Source: Bromus sterilis
Taxonomy: Eukaryota > Streptophyta > Magnoliopsida > Poales > Poaceae
Reading direction: 5' to 3'
NCBI GenBank assembly: GCA_950022295.1
Contig: OX465595.1
Span: 427,112,270 to 427,176,269, forward strand
DNA length: 64,000 nucleotides
The position numbers and the translations under genes were made by a program. Under the pieces are notes generated by a model. It ran no database searches, had not been told where the DNA came from, and was given only the letters and a program-made list of their open reading frames with translations. Each line of letters begins with the position of its first letter. The stretch's first letter is position 1. Positions 22,214-33,000 of this stretch are shown here, one piece after another.

Positions 22214-23621
22214 CTTGAGCTCCCTCTCCGACCGACTCTTTGCCTTTAATTTGGCTAGCTAGCTAGCAAATCTCGTCGGCGGGGCGGCTGCGCCTAATTG
22301 ATGTGTGTGTGTGTGTGGGGGGGGGGGGTATCCGCAAATGTTAGTCGTCATGTGTCACGTTCTAAGCGCATTCCGTGGTGGCTGTGCGCGAACTGTAGTT
22401 GTTTTCGTGGCTCTGGCTGTACCACCTGTGGTTGCGCCCTTGACTGCGCTCGTGGATATGGATGCTTCCGTGGCCGTGGCTGCACCCTAGAAAAGTTTAT
22501 CGAAATCTATCAACATGGAATCTAGCTTTAAAGTTCTCGACGAAAACAATACAAGGATGAAAACGGTTCATGAGTGCGATGATCGATTGAAGAGATAAAT
22601 ATTTTGAGAAAATAGATCTACGGAAAAAAGCTCAAACATCTAATCTCCCGTCCTCACACGCGGGATGGGAAAACGGCTCAAAACTCCCTGGTTACGACAA
22701 GTAGCGCGCGTACGTTACACGATGCACCCTTCAACTAGTGAATTCGCGAGGTCGACAATTCAGGTCATGAGGTAAGGAAAGCCATACATAGGGACCTCGA
22801 CCAAGATATTATCTTGGATGCAGCAATAAATAAAGATTTGAAAAAACTTCTTAAATAAAAAATCTACGCTCGGCAAATCCTATCTCATGGGCAAGGGTTC
22901 CACGATATGGAAAAGGAAATTCAGAGCTCAGATGGGCAAGGGTTCCCCTTATGACGGTTTGACAAATTAAATCATCTTCCCCCGTGTTTTATTCTATAGA
23001 GATATAGGTTAAAAAATACACGACCTCCTCGATGATTATGTGCCGCAGCTCTCGAGTCGTTAGTTGACAAGATTGACGAGTTTGTTTACGCGGAACCGAA
23101 ATCTTAAGACTTGAAGGGGAGTTTTTTCAGATCGAGTGCAAGTAAGGATCAAGATCTCTAACTCTTTGAAGAATGTTGTTTCGCTGGTAAAGAAGAATAA
23201 GAGGGATAATGTTGTACCCAAACAACGCCAGAATTCACACACTCAAACACGGGTGAGCTCAATCATCACCCATGGGGAATCTTCCTCGTATAGTCATATG
23301 GTCCCTCAAGTGATATACGTAATGTAGCAGATGCTCCTAGATAGACGTGTACGTACTGTGTGCAGTTGATTCACATCTGGTGCATGCATGCATGCATGCA
23401 TATGCCAAGTCACGAGAGACCACCCTGGCCGCTCTTGTCGCCTCTCACTGCCTCGTCATCCGCTCTTGGACCATGTATTTTGATTTTGGCTAGCCGACAC
23501 ATAAAACAACCTCGGATCATTTATGTTGGATCTCAAAAAGTAATATTGTATGTAAAAGTGTAAATGCATAATTTTATAGTAGCATGTAGCATCCGAGTCT
23601 CAAATCGAAGCTCACAGCACC
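22214..23621. other. Intergenic sequence without recognised gene
   Basis: Contains GT and G runs near 22303-22329 and a GCATGCAT run near 23382-23402. Short frames occur but none shows a recognisable domain. Confidence 0.4.
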
Positions 23622-23812
23622 GATGAGAATGCTATGGCGTTGTACCATACCGATTCGGAGTAAGAGGAACTCCAGATGATCATCGGCCTATCCTTCGAGT
23701 CACCACGGGATGATAAAGACTCCACTGTGGCGCCTGCCGCAAAGAAGCGATAACTTAAGGAGGGCTCGGATTCAGAAATCAGCAATGATGACGAACTCAG
23801 TGGCATTTGATA
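23622..23812 (+). pseudogene. Decayed acidic ORF with two internal stops
   Basis: One plus-strand frame reads ENAMALYHTDSE, stop, EELQMIIGLSFESPRDDKDS, then TVAPAAKKR, stop, LKEGSDSEISNDDELSGI and TGA. The acidic, Ser-rich texture looks like former coding sequence interrupted by two TAA codons. I do not recognise the family; a transposase-associated protein is possible. The following T-rich stretch resembles a 3' UTR. Confidence 0.3.
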
Positions 23813-25494
23813 TGTTTAGTTAGTTTTTTGAGTAAGTACATACTTAATTATTTTGTATGATTTATGTGTTATATTTAAAAATGATATGTTTAATTCATGG
23901 TTAGTCTTAATTTAATTCAATTAACATGTTTATTACTCTTTTTGGAAAACTATAACAAAAGTGTACACATCTATCTCAAGCTTCAGGATTACCCTACATT
24001 GATGAGATGCAGCACACGCTGGTACCATCTTAAGTAGTAGCGTGTCGATTACACGCTACCAGTATTTCATTACCAACCGTATCGTACTAGTCAAACACCG
24101 ATAGTCGGCATTATGAAACGCTGCAGGTAAGAGGTTTATATACTAGTGCAGTGAAGGATGATCGAAGACGCAGTGTTGCGACGATCGTCGTGAGGCGAGC
24201 GCATCGTATTGCTTGAAGGTGTGGTAGTAGGGATCTTTCAGGGCGGCAAACAAGGGTTGTGTGTGCCCAAGCATTCCGCTGTGGAGGATGAGCTCCGGCA
24301 TGAGCGACCACCAGCGTCGACTTTTTCACCCTCTCCCTCAGGTGTCATGCTCGACATTCCGTGGATCGGGCATTGTGTGCGGACTTCTTCTCTGAATTCG
24401 ATGGGACCTCGAAAGCGTCAAGGTCTCCGGCGGATCCATCATGGCAGCGATAGAACGGGCGGCACCAAATAGGACACAACTTATCGTGAAAAGTGTACCA
24501 ACATTATGATAATGTGTGTGCTTTGGGTGAGGCTTTGAGTCGATCTAGGGTGTTCGATTCCAATGTGGTGGACGTCTGAATACCATTTAAAGCCCTCCGG
24601 GTTTGAGTCGATCTATGGGATTTAGGATGTTTGGACCATCCCAATCTGATCTGGTTATCCACGTTGGATGGCTAAAAGTTATTGGGTGTTCTGGAGATGG
24701 CCAAAGAAGTCAGAACCTTGACAAATGGACCCCTCAAACTGCCCCTATACGTTCGGGCAAATAACTTGGTCGGTGATTGGTTACTTACTTTTACCCAACC
24801 TGACACCTCAAATCGACCCTATAAGTTGGAGTTGTACGCCCCACCCAATCCAACCCATATATGGAAGGATACGGTGAGGTCCGGACACGTCTGGATGCGT
24901 CGTCTGCCACATTGGACCAGATCACGCTGGGCCACCACACCCCCTTTATAACCCCACCTCCGATGAACACTAGACCTTGGTCAACACTCTGAAATCTTCA
25001 CTTCATGTCTCCTCCCTTCCCCGTTTCCTCTCCCAGACATCGCGTCAGGTGGCAGATCGGGCAACCCCATAGATTAGGACACCTAGATGTGGATAACGAT
25101 AAGGAGCTCGCCATTAGCCGCACTTGAGCGATCGCGGGTGGACGGGGTCAGCAGCTCGAGCTCCACGACACCCCCATCGCCCATCAGCACAATGTGGACG
25201 ATGACGATTGGCTCTGACCCATCGTCTTTCTGTGGCAAGGCAGATCCGCTACCTCCCGCAACCATCTCCCTCCCTTTCGGCCCATGCTCCTCCTGGATGG
25301 TGTTGGGTTCTCATGCTAGCGCCAACCTAATCGAAGGCGTGCGCAGAGCACTGTTAGAAGGCTGGCTGCAGACAAAGAAATATGATGGATGACTGGTCAC
25401 TCGACACAGCGGGTTTCTAAAATAAAATATGTTGGGTTCTGTTGAAGTTGCGTAGGAATGGAGAAGAAGGGAGAAACCCGATAGAACGAATCTT
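23813..25494. other. Mosaic intergenic sequence
   Basis: A short perfect hairpin (GTAGCGTGT/ACACGCTAC, 24037-24059) is present. Frames at 24682-24951 and 25087-25392 are open but show no recognisable domain. Decayed transposon sequence is the likeliest content. Confidence 0.4.
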
Positions 25495-25561
25495 GTGTCG
25501 CCCTCCACACGGACGATACGAGGGTGACTAACCCATGGTGTCGCCAAGAAGAGGGCGACAC
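25495..25561. repeat. 11 bp perfect inverted repeat with 45 bp spacer
   Basis: GTGTCGCCCTC at 25495-25505 and GAGGGCGACAC at 25551-25561 are exact complements. The right arm ends exactly where homology to 15181 begins, so it may mark an insertion or recombination boundary. Confidence 0.6.
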
Positions 25562-26777
25562 ATTTTCAAACAATGATTTCCGACATGGCACATCAAATAT
25601 GGATATTGTTGGCCGGAACAGCCCATTATGCGCGAATTGTTTTTTCTAGATAAAGCACAACGTAAAAATACCCAAAAAAAATTCAAACGATATTTTTTAA
25701 AATCCCAAACATTTTGTGAACTGTGATTTAAGAAATAATATATATTTTTACAATACAACAAATTTTGCAATAGCTGATTTTTTCTAAACATAAAAAATTG
25801 TTATAAAATGTTGGTTTTTAAATTTTACTTATAAATTTATTTAAACATATACTAAAAACCATTCAATCTAATATAGATTTTGTTCAGCATATATTATACA
25901 AAAAATCACTGTATATTAAAACAATGTTCCGTGTAAAGTGTGTTCAGAAAAATCAAAGATTGTTCATATTTTGAAAGTACAGAAAAAACTGACAAAAAAA
26001 CCAGACTGCTGCAAAGAACCGGATGCTACGTCCCGTTTGCTACAGTGTTAATGTTAGTTTCTATTCGCCATGCTTCAAAATAAAATTTGTGACCCAAAAT
26101 AAAAACAGGAAGATTTTACGATTTTTTTAACTTTTGAACAATTTATAAAATGCCCAAACTTTAGAAAATGCTGAAAATATTTTAATTTTTTATATTTGAA
26201 CAAAACTTCTGCGCATATTTTAAAAAGCAAACATTTTTCTAAAATTTCTAGCAATATTTATTTTATTGACGTTGCCTATTGCACAAAAATTCGATACGCA
26301 CGTTACAAAAGAAAACAAAACTGAAAAAAAACCCAACGCACATTAGCTACCGCGATAATGGACTGACTATATTCATCCTTATATCCAGCAAACTAGTGAA
26401 TGATCCTAGTTAAGGTTCAAAATAGACCCGGTCGAAGTTATCCTAGGTTTTATGGACTCGCTAACTTGCGAATAAGAATGATGAAAGTTTAGTTTATTTC
26501 CTCGGGTGAGTCATCACCACTTAAAACACACAACACCATACCGGTCAGCATTTTCACTACATAAGTCCTATTCTTGATAAAAAAATGTGTTGAAAAGCCA
26601 TCTAACCCCGGTGCCTTAGTGGGAATATATGAAAAAACGTCGTCTTCATATCATCCTTTGTATACGGTGCATTGAGGTGACCGCCGACATGATGGAATTG
26701 ATGGGAAAAAATATCCAACACCCCTTTCTTCGCACGCGGTTCTCCTCGTAGCTATGACACCACGACCTCAATGAACT
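25561..26777. repeat. AT-rich module with LINE remains, older diverged copy
   Basis: Collinear with 15181-16640 but with many more differences than the copy1/copy2 duplication, and with a shorter, unrelated centre (25980-26085). It ends at CGACCTCA, where the TE-associated pseudogene begins. Confidence 0.6.
26380..26690 (-). pseudogene. LINE reverse-transcriptase fragment, least decayed copy
   Basis: The minus strand reads PTKAPGLDGFSTHFF, then GDDSPEEINQTFIILIRK and LASPENLG. These correspond to the conserved KAPGPDGF and INKTFIILIPK blocks of plant LINE reverse transcriptase. Stops follow in the RPISLCN region. It interprets the more damaged copies at 16255-16560 and 61135-61440. Confidence 0.65.
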
Positions 26778-26784
26778 ACAAAAT

Positions 26785-27507
26785 AGTTCTTTTAATATAA
26801 AAAGCGGTCCCTCCTGTGTCTCCTCGACGTCGACCTCGTCGCCTTGTGTCTCTTCTTCGGCGCCGGCGTCATGGGTGAAGTCGTCTTCCTCGGCGGCGAA
26901 TGCCTCGGGGTCAAGGTGATGATGTGCTCCATCTCCGCGGCGAAAGACTCGGAGCCGACGGTGAAGGGGATGGTTTCCCTGCGCAACAGGGACGGGGTGG
27001 ACGTGTAGGCCGGCGAGTAGGCAGGCTAGCCGGAAGCCGACGCCGGGCGCAGAGCGTGGGGGAAGGAGAGGTTGGGGTCGAAGCCGCTGGAATCAGGCGA
27101 CTGTGTGGCCCCCCATGCCGACAGCATCGAAGGTGAGAAGTTACTGGCGGGAGAGGTGACGCTCTGCTGAATTGGGGGGGCGAAACTACGACGCAGCAGA
27201 GCGAACGGCCTCCGCCGCCGCAAGGACCTCCCGCAGGTCGCGCTTGGTCACAGCCACCGCCTCTTGGATGGCCTCCAGATCCTTCGCCGCCTTCTTCTTG
27301 GCGGCCTCCATGCTCTCCCGGAGGAGCTGGGCTTCGAGCCTGCTGCGCCGAGAAGCGGACGTCACCGAGCGGCGCAACTCGTTGGCCTTCCACCCGGCGT
27401 CCGTCCAACCCTCCGGCCTTGGTAGCGGCGCCCTCGACTTCCTCTGCTTGGGGGGGGGGGGCGGAGCTGGCTCATAGGCGCGGCGAGGGGCCGGATATTT
27501 CTTCTTC
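26785..27507 (-). pseudogene. Truncated TE-associated gene (MPPKK.. type, SANT/NAM-associated class)
   Basis: From the ATG at 27507 the minus strand encodes MPPKKKYPAPRRAYEPAPPP, then a basic Pro-rich stretch, WTDAGWKANELRRSV and an Ala/Lys/Glu-rich helix (MEAAKKKAAKDLEAIQEA) that is probably a coiled coil. After a frameshift near 27186 the expected continuation SPASNFSPSMLSAWGATQSP is in another frame, and near 26790 an acidic EEETQGDEVDVEE stretch is readable. This order matches a family common in wheat, annotated as glutathione S-transferase T3-like or NAM-associated, in which a SANT/Myb-like domain follows. That domain is absent here. The assignment rests on memory. Confidence 0.4.
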
Positions 27508-27748
27508 GGCGGCATGGGGAAGATCTGGGGGGAAATGGCGGGAGCAGGGGGCGGGGGGATGGAAAACGACGGGAGATGACTTGTATCTCGCCGACAGAGC
27601 GGCCTCACGCGACGTTTCGTTTCGTCCGACGTTTCGTTTCGCCCCACGCTAATTGGACTCTTTGAGGCGCGGCTGGGCGAATTTCGTCCATTCGGATCAA
27701 ATAGCACCGGCTTCGAGGCCTTTTGGAGGCGCGGCTGGAGATGCTCTA
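27508..27748 (-). mobile_element. Upstream/terminal region of a Harbinger-like element
   Basis: On the minus strand it starts TTAGAGCATCTCCAGCCGCG, a terminus type seen in grass Harbinger-like elements (TTA target) from memory. It leads directly into the MPPKK ORF, suggesting that ORF belongs to, or was captured by, the element. The other terminus is not visible; it was lost at the junction near 26777. Confidence 0.35.
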
Positions 27749-27749
27749 A

Positions 27750-28124
27750 GTGCCAAAGTTTATTGATGGTAGTGTACCACACAAAAGAACGCATGGGGGT
27801 TTTGGCTTCATAATTCGGGATAGTGCGGGTCAAGGGGTGGTTGCTGGAGCTGGACATATTCAACACATCCTTAATCCATTGCAAGCTGAAGCGATGGCGT
27901 GCCTAAAGACTCTACATGCAGCACAACAACTGGAGATGGTCACAGTGCTTGTGGAGATGGACTCCACTGATCTCTTGCATGCTATCAGTGGAATGGACCA
28001 AGATCGTTCGGCCATTGGTGTCATCTTCAAAGAAATTAGGTCGTTTGCTTCGCTAAACTTTTCTCATTTTGAAATAATGTACTGCACAAGAGGTTCGCTC
28101 GATCGATCTAGTGCCAGCACTGCG
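27750..28124 (+). pseudogene. LINE RNase H domain fragment
   Basis: The plus strand encodes DGSVPHKRTHGGFGFIIRDS, AGQGVVAGAGHI, LNPLQAEAMACLKTLHAAQQ and VEMDSTDLLHAI. These match the D-x-G..GFGFVIRD, AE..A...L and E-x-D blocks of the RVT_3-type RNase H domain found at the C terminus of plant LINE and related proteins. The 5' end abuts the Harbinger-like terminus and the 3' end is interrupted at about 28125. Confidence 0.6.
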
Positions 28125-28264
28125 CATCGTGGGGGAGCTGGCCACCTGGGCCTGACCTTTTCCTTGGACGAGGCCCCGGGCCCAAGCAAAAAACCTATAT
28201 AAGTATAACTAAAGAAAAAAGCTGCACCCCAGGCCCGGGCCTGGGGTGTAGCTTCGCCCCTGCG
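28125..28264. mobile_element. Possible hAT-type MITE inside the LINE fragment
   Basis: GTGGGGGAGCTGG on the left and TGTAGCTTCGCCCC on the right frame a GC-rich foldback around ACCCCAGGCCCGGGCC. On the minus strand the right end reads CAGGGGCGAAGCTACA, like known grass hAT MITE ends. Flanking TGCGCAT and TGCGTGA are only loosely similar, so the target duplication is uncertain. Confidence 0.35.
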
Positions 28265-29491
28265 TGAATGCACACAATCATCCGCCGATCCTTATGAATT
28301 CTTCTGGCTCAGACGTCATCCCGAACATGAGTTGGTTTTCGGTAAATGAAACCTTTATTGATTGACCGTCAAATGCTATTCAACTTACTCATCTTTTAAT
28401 CACAACTTCTGCTTCTGATCCTTCATTTTGGAAGTCATAGAGAGGGTGGTGTACATGGATAGTGCATCCATATTCGTTATATTTTTGTGACCAACTTATA
28501 TGTATAAATATTTTTATCAGACTTACCGTTTATTTTCTATGGTTTTTTAAAGTTTTAAATGAATTTCTCTAATTTTGCAATTAGTTTAATTCAAATTAAA
28601 AAGCAATAAATACCTTTTGTACACAACAACACCCAGCCATAGTGTATGACTGGTGGTGCCAAGGGGGTTGGGTTGACTGGTCAAAACAAACAGTGTAAGG
28701 GTGTCCCACATGTCATTGTCTACTATTGGAATTCCCTAAATTTTGCTAAGTCTAAGATTTCTGGTTTAACTTCAATTAGCTGTTTTTGAGGGGCTACGAT
28801 TTTGAGTTCTGCTCATCCTATGGATTAGCGCCCTAAATCAAAATTTCTCAGTTTTCTGTGATCTACGATCTGGTACGGAAACCAAATTTATTAGAGTTCA
28901 TTTACTCGACGAAAACTTTGTTGGAAACGCCACATAATGTTAACTGCAGAAACTTGTTAAGTTTAGCAACCTTTGATTGATGATTGCATCAAATCTATAG
29001 CTCCAATAAAGATGCTTCTTATAAGAGTTTTGCACTACAGCCAGAGTACTTTCCTGTCATGCCCTTCGATGGCATGAAAGATCCATATAGCTTGTACATC
29101 AACAACACCAAATTAGCAATGGCGGCGCGGCTATTTTTCTGCTAACAGAATTCTGCATTTTGTGATTTTCATAGTATTTAATCCCTACCTCAAATGAAGT
29201 TGGTCCAGTGGAGTAAAATGAAGGTTGATAAGTGTACATTCTTCTCATATCATTTTCATCCAAACTAAAATTAATTTGGTTAATGCTTTGCTGCTGTTTG
29301 TTGCAGCCAAATGGAGGCTTAGTGTAGTATTCAATAGCAGCATCAGCAGTAGCAATTAACAGCAATAGCAGGGCAGCAGCAAGCAGCGCAGCAACTGAAG
29401 GCAGCAGCTGCAGCTAGCAAGCAGAGCATCCCGGCAGCGGCGAGGAGCAGCAGGGGGAACGGCCTGCTTGGCTGTGCCACTCATACACGTT

Positions 29492-29493
<2 letters not shown>
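28265..29493. other. Intergenic sequence, probably decayed retrotransposon
   Basis: The first 100 bp may continue the LINE (a frame reading MSWFSVNETFID then stop at about 28366). Beyond that I see AT-rich DNA and an AGC/GCAGCA-rich stretch (29335-29460) before the CA repeat. No gene supported. Confidence 0.4.

Positions 29494-29571
<78 letters not shown>
29494..29571. repeat. (CA)39 microsatellite
   Basis: 78 bp of uninterrupted AC dinucleotides. It sits about 220 bp left of where copy 2 begins to match position 1. Confidence 0.92.
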
Positions 29572-29573
<2 letters not shown>

Positions 29574-29795
29574 ACACACCCTAAGGGGAGTCAGGGGCGT
29601 GGTCGGCGCATCCAGTGAGCGCGAGCTCGGGCGGCGGCAATTTCTAGCGTATACGGCGTCGGAGTCGTCGGGGAAGGGGCTCACGGAGAGGCTCGTGGAC
29701 GAGCTCGGCGAGGCCGGGATGTGCCGGTGGTGGAGATCGACGTGACGGCTGCGGCGACCGTGGCGGAGAAGACGACGCGATGGCGAGGCAGCAGG
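29572..29795 (+). other. GC-rich coding-like segment left of copy 2
   Basis: A plus-strand frame reads AYTASESSGKGLTERLVDEL and, after an apparent frameshift near 29720, PVVEIDVTAAATVAEKTTR, then into the copy of 1-238. The texture resembles former exon sequence. I do not recognise the protein. This segment has no partner in the window because copy 1 starts off the left edge. Confidence 0.3.
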
Positions 29796-30033
29796 GCGTC
29801 CGAGCTCGAACCGGTGCACGTGGTCGAATGAGTCGTCGACGGGGGAGCTTCAGGAAAACCTCCCGGTCGCCCGGGAGGCCAGTGGCCGCGACGACGGCGA
29901 TGGCACGGCGACCTCGCGCACGGGAACGAAGAACTGAACGGGACGAACGAGGGAGGAAGAGTGGGTGGCCTAGGGTTTGTATCAGGCGTCGGGGAGGGTC
30001 TTATACGTCTCGGGGGTTCCACCGGATGGTCGA
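29796..30033. other. Copy 2 of the GC-rich flank 1-238
   Basis: Collinear with 1-238 with scattered substitutions. This is the first alignable position of the 29.8 kb duplication. Confidence 0.7.
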
Positions 30034-33000
30034 TGTAAGGCCCCCGATGCGGTGCTAACTCGAGTTAGTCGCTTTCGCGTCCCGCTCAAGTTAGTAGCAC
30101 ATAAAGAGCCACCGACTCACGACACTCGCACTCGTGTCCCTGCCGGATTCTCGACAACAGGTATGTGAACAATGAACTTAATACTGAGACATAAATATAT
30201 AGAGTCCAGAGCATACATCGCCACCGGAATTTATTACATCATCTCAGATGTCCGTGGACCCAACAGTACATCATGCAACAAGCGGAAGACAATCGCGACC
30301 GAGTACGGTCAAAATCCAAATTGTCCTAGAGAGGGCTGCACATAAAGAGTCCACCCACGGATCGTTGAAGCCCAACTATAGGATCTACTGAACGAGGTCG
30401 TCCTCATCTTCATCCTCCGGGGGCACCTTCAGGAAGTATCGCCCAGTGCTCGGGTCGAGGTAGTAGTCCACTGCAGTGGCCGATCAGGCAAAACAGTAAA
30501 AGCACAAAAGGAAAACAGGGGTGAGATTATACCATTACAGGATAACTAAATCCCTACGGTAAGACAAGGTAAAATTAAAGGTTGCAGCCGCACTAGCATA
30601 TATGGTGGCTAACGTTCTAATAGAGTAGGGGTAAGATCCAAGAATACACGTGACATCGCGTCATAAGTCTGCTATTCCCTACTTACGTCAATCATAACAC
30701 AACCTAGATCTTATCTCGGTCCCCCTGGACAAAGAAAAGCAACCGAGGCACTCACACGGTAGGCAAGTTTTAATTATGATTCAAATTTTTGATGTTATTC
30801 TATGAACAAGGAGTAGGTCTCAAGTCGTCCATAACCGCGGACACGGCTTTTTGAAAAGATTTAACCCTGTAGGGGTGTACCAACTTCCCATCATAGGCTT
30901 CGCATGTACGCCCGGTTTCCACTTGGCTAGGTAAGCGCCTGAAACTCCGGAACGTCAGAGTCCCTCTAACTAACAACGCACAATTCCGGGTGGCCCCCGG
31001 TGAGTCGACACCCAACTCAAAAGCCGGCCGCGCTCTCGAATCGGCCTCTACTGTCTGGACGAGGTCGGGTTAGTTGCCCAAATAGATGTGGACAACCCCC
31101 TAGCTTCCAGGTTTGGACCAACAAGAGAAACCATGTCTCCGCTGGCCCGGGTTGTTTTGAAAACTGCTGGGGTACCAACCAAGCACACACACGTTTGCAA
31201 AAGTAAACCAGCTTGGGCCACCACTAGAACTGTTTGAAGCTAGGTAGGTAAGACAAGGGGACCCCATAGAATCCCACACGCGATTAGGCATGCTCGTCAA
31301 GAAACACAATACCCGGAACTCGGGACCTAGGTGACTCAAATGGAACAAAACACCTGGCGGGAACAGCCCGGTCTCCCATCTTTTGTCAAGTATAAATTCA
31401 TCATATTAATAATAAATACCAACCAACTTCTTTAAATAACATGATATCCCAAACCATAGCATAGGGTAAGCAACAAGTTTTCCTACTCATACTAAGCAAT
31501 GGCTGAGCAGCGGTAACTTAGCAATACAAAGGTTTGCTGGGATGTGGGGATCATGGCTGTTTGGTTTTTGAAAGTGGCATAGCAAGTGGATAGGATCAGA
31601 CAAACGTTCTAGACTACAGCTAGGCAGGTAGTCAGAAAGGTATGAAGTAATGGTATAAATCTTCCCCTTGACTGGGTAGTCGGTCGTCGAAGCAGACGTT
31701 GCAGGCTCCTCGGGCTCGGTGTCGGAAATCTCCACGTAAGTCTCCTCGGCGGTCTCAGGTGCTAACGTAAAGTACCAGCAAGGGAAAGAAACGTAAGTAA
31801 GCAATGGGTACAATGCACAGGCAAAGATGGTATGATCAAATTTAATCGACATGATATGACCCTATCTAGTCAGATTTAAATGAAGGTGGTGACGACACGT
31901 CAACAACTTCATATGCAATTTATTTACGAAAATGGCTTTGGTCTTAGCCTTAATTTGGTGTGAGTAGCATGGCAACATGACATGATCAACAACGCAATTA
32001 ACAGAAATAATTACAACGTGAAAATAAAACATCGATTCCGGAGACAGAGAGATGTCGATGAACTTGACATCGGAAAGGTGCAACAAAAGAAGTAACCCAG
32101 CCACATTGCATATGACAATATGCATAGGGGCTGGTTTTCAAAGATGTAAAGATTTGAAGAAGACATGGACAGGAACCTGGGACCTAAGTGCAAGTTCCAC
32201 TAGATGCATTTGAAAGAGGCTCAAATGGTCAAACCATTATCACCAGGCAATTCCTTGGGAGAAACTACCCCAAAAACATATATGGCATGGCCATATTTGG
32301 ATTTGGGAAGCACTTGACAAAAACAAAGATTTGAGGGGGCTATTTGCGAAATTACCACACTCCAATTAGTAGAGGGGGCAATGTGCAAAATGGACCTCAC
32401 CATTGAGATCAGTGGGTCAAACTACCCCAAATTCCTATATGGCATGAATGCCTGAGGCAGAAAAGATCAAAAGTCCCAAAACAGATTTGAATTTGAATTC
32501 AAATCAATTTTGAGAAAAAAAAGAAAATCAGAAAGAAAAGGAAAAGGAAAAAAAACAAAATGGGCATCAACACTGGGCTGCATTCGGCCAAACGGCCCAC
32601 CTCTTCTTCTCTTCCTCTGGACCAGCCCACTTCCTGCGCGGACACACCTCACTGACGCGAGGGGCCCATGCGTCAGCCACTAAAAAAAAGAAAAAGGAGC
32701 GTTGCGCTCGGGGGGGGGGGGGCTCGAACCCTCGACGCAGCTCTCTACCATCTCGCTCCGGACCACTGCGCCACTGCGCGTCGCTCGACAGGGAGCAGGT
32801 CCAAGGCTAGATGAACTGACCCTGGGCTTCTGAACCTGACGAAAGAAACGGACACGCGCGCCCGACGAGATTCAGGCGAAGCTAGCATGAACTACGCGGC
32901 GGCGCTGGCTTCGCAGGCACCACGAGCCTCTAGCTGGCACATCCACGCACGGGCATACGCTGGGATCTGGCCGGAGTCGCAAAGACGGCGGCGGGGACTT

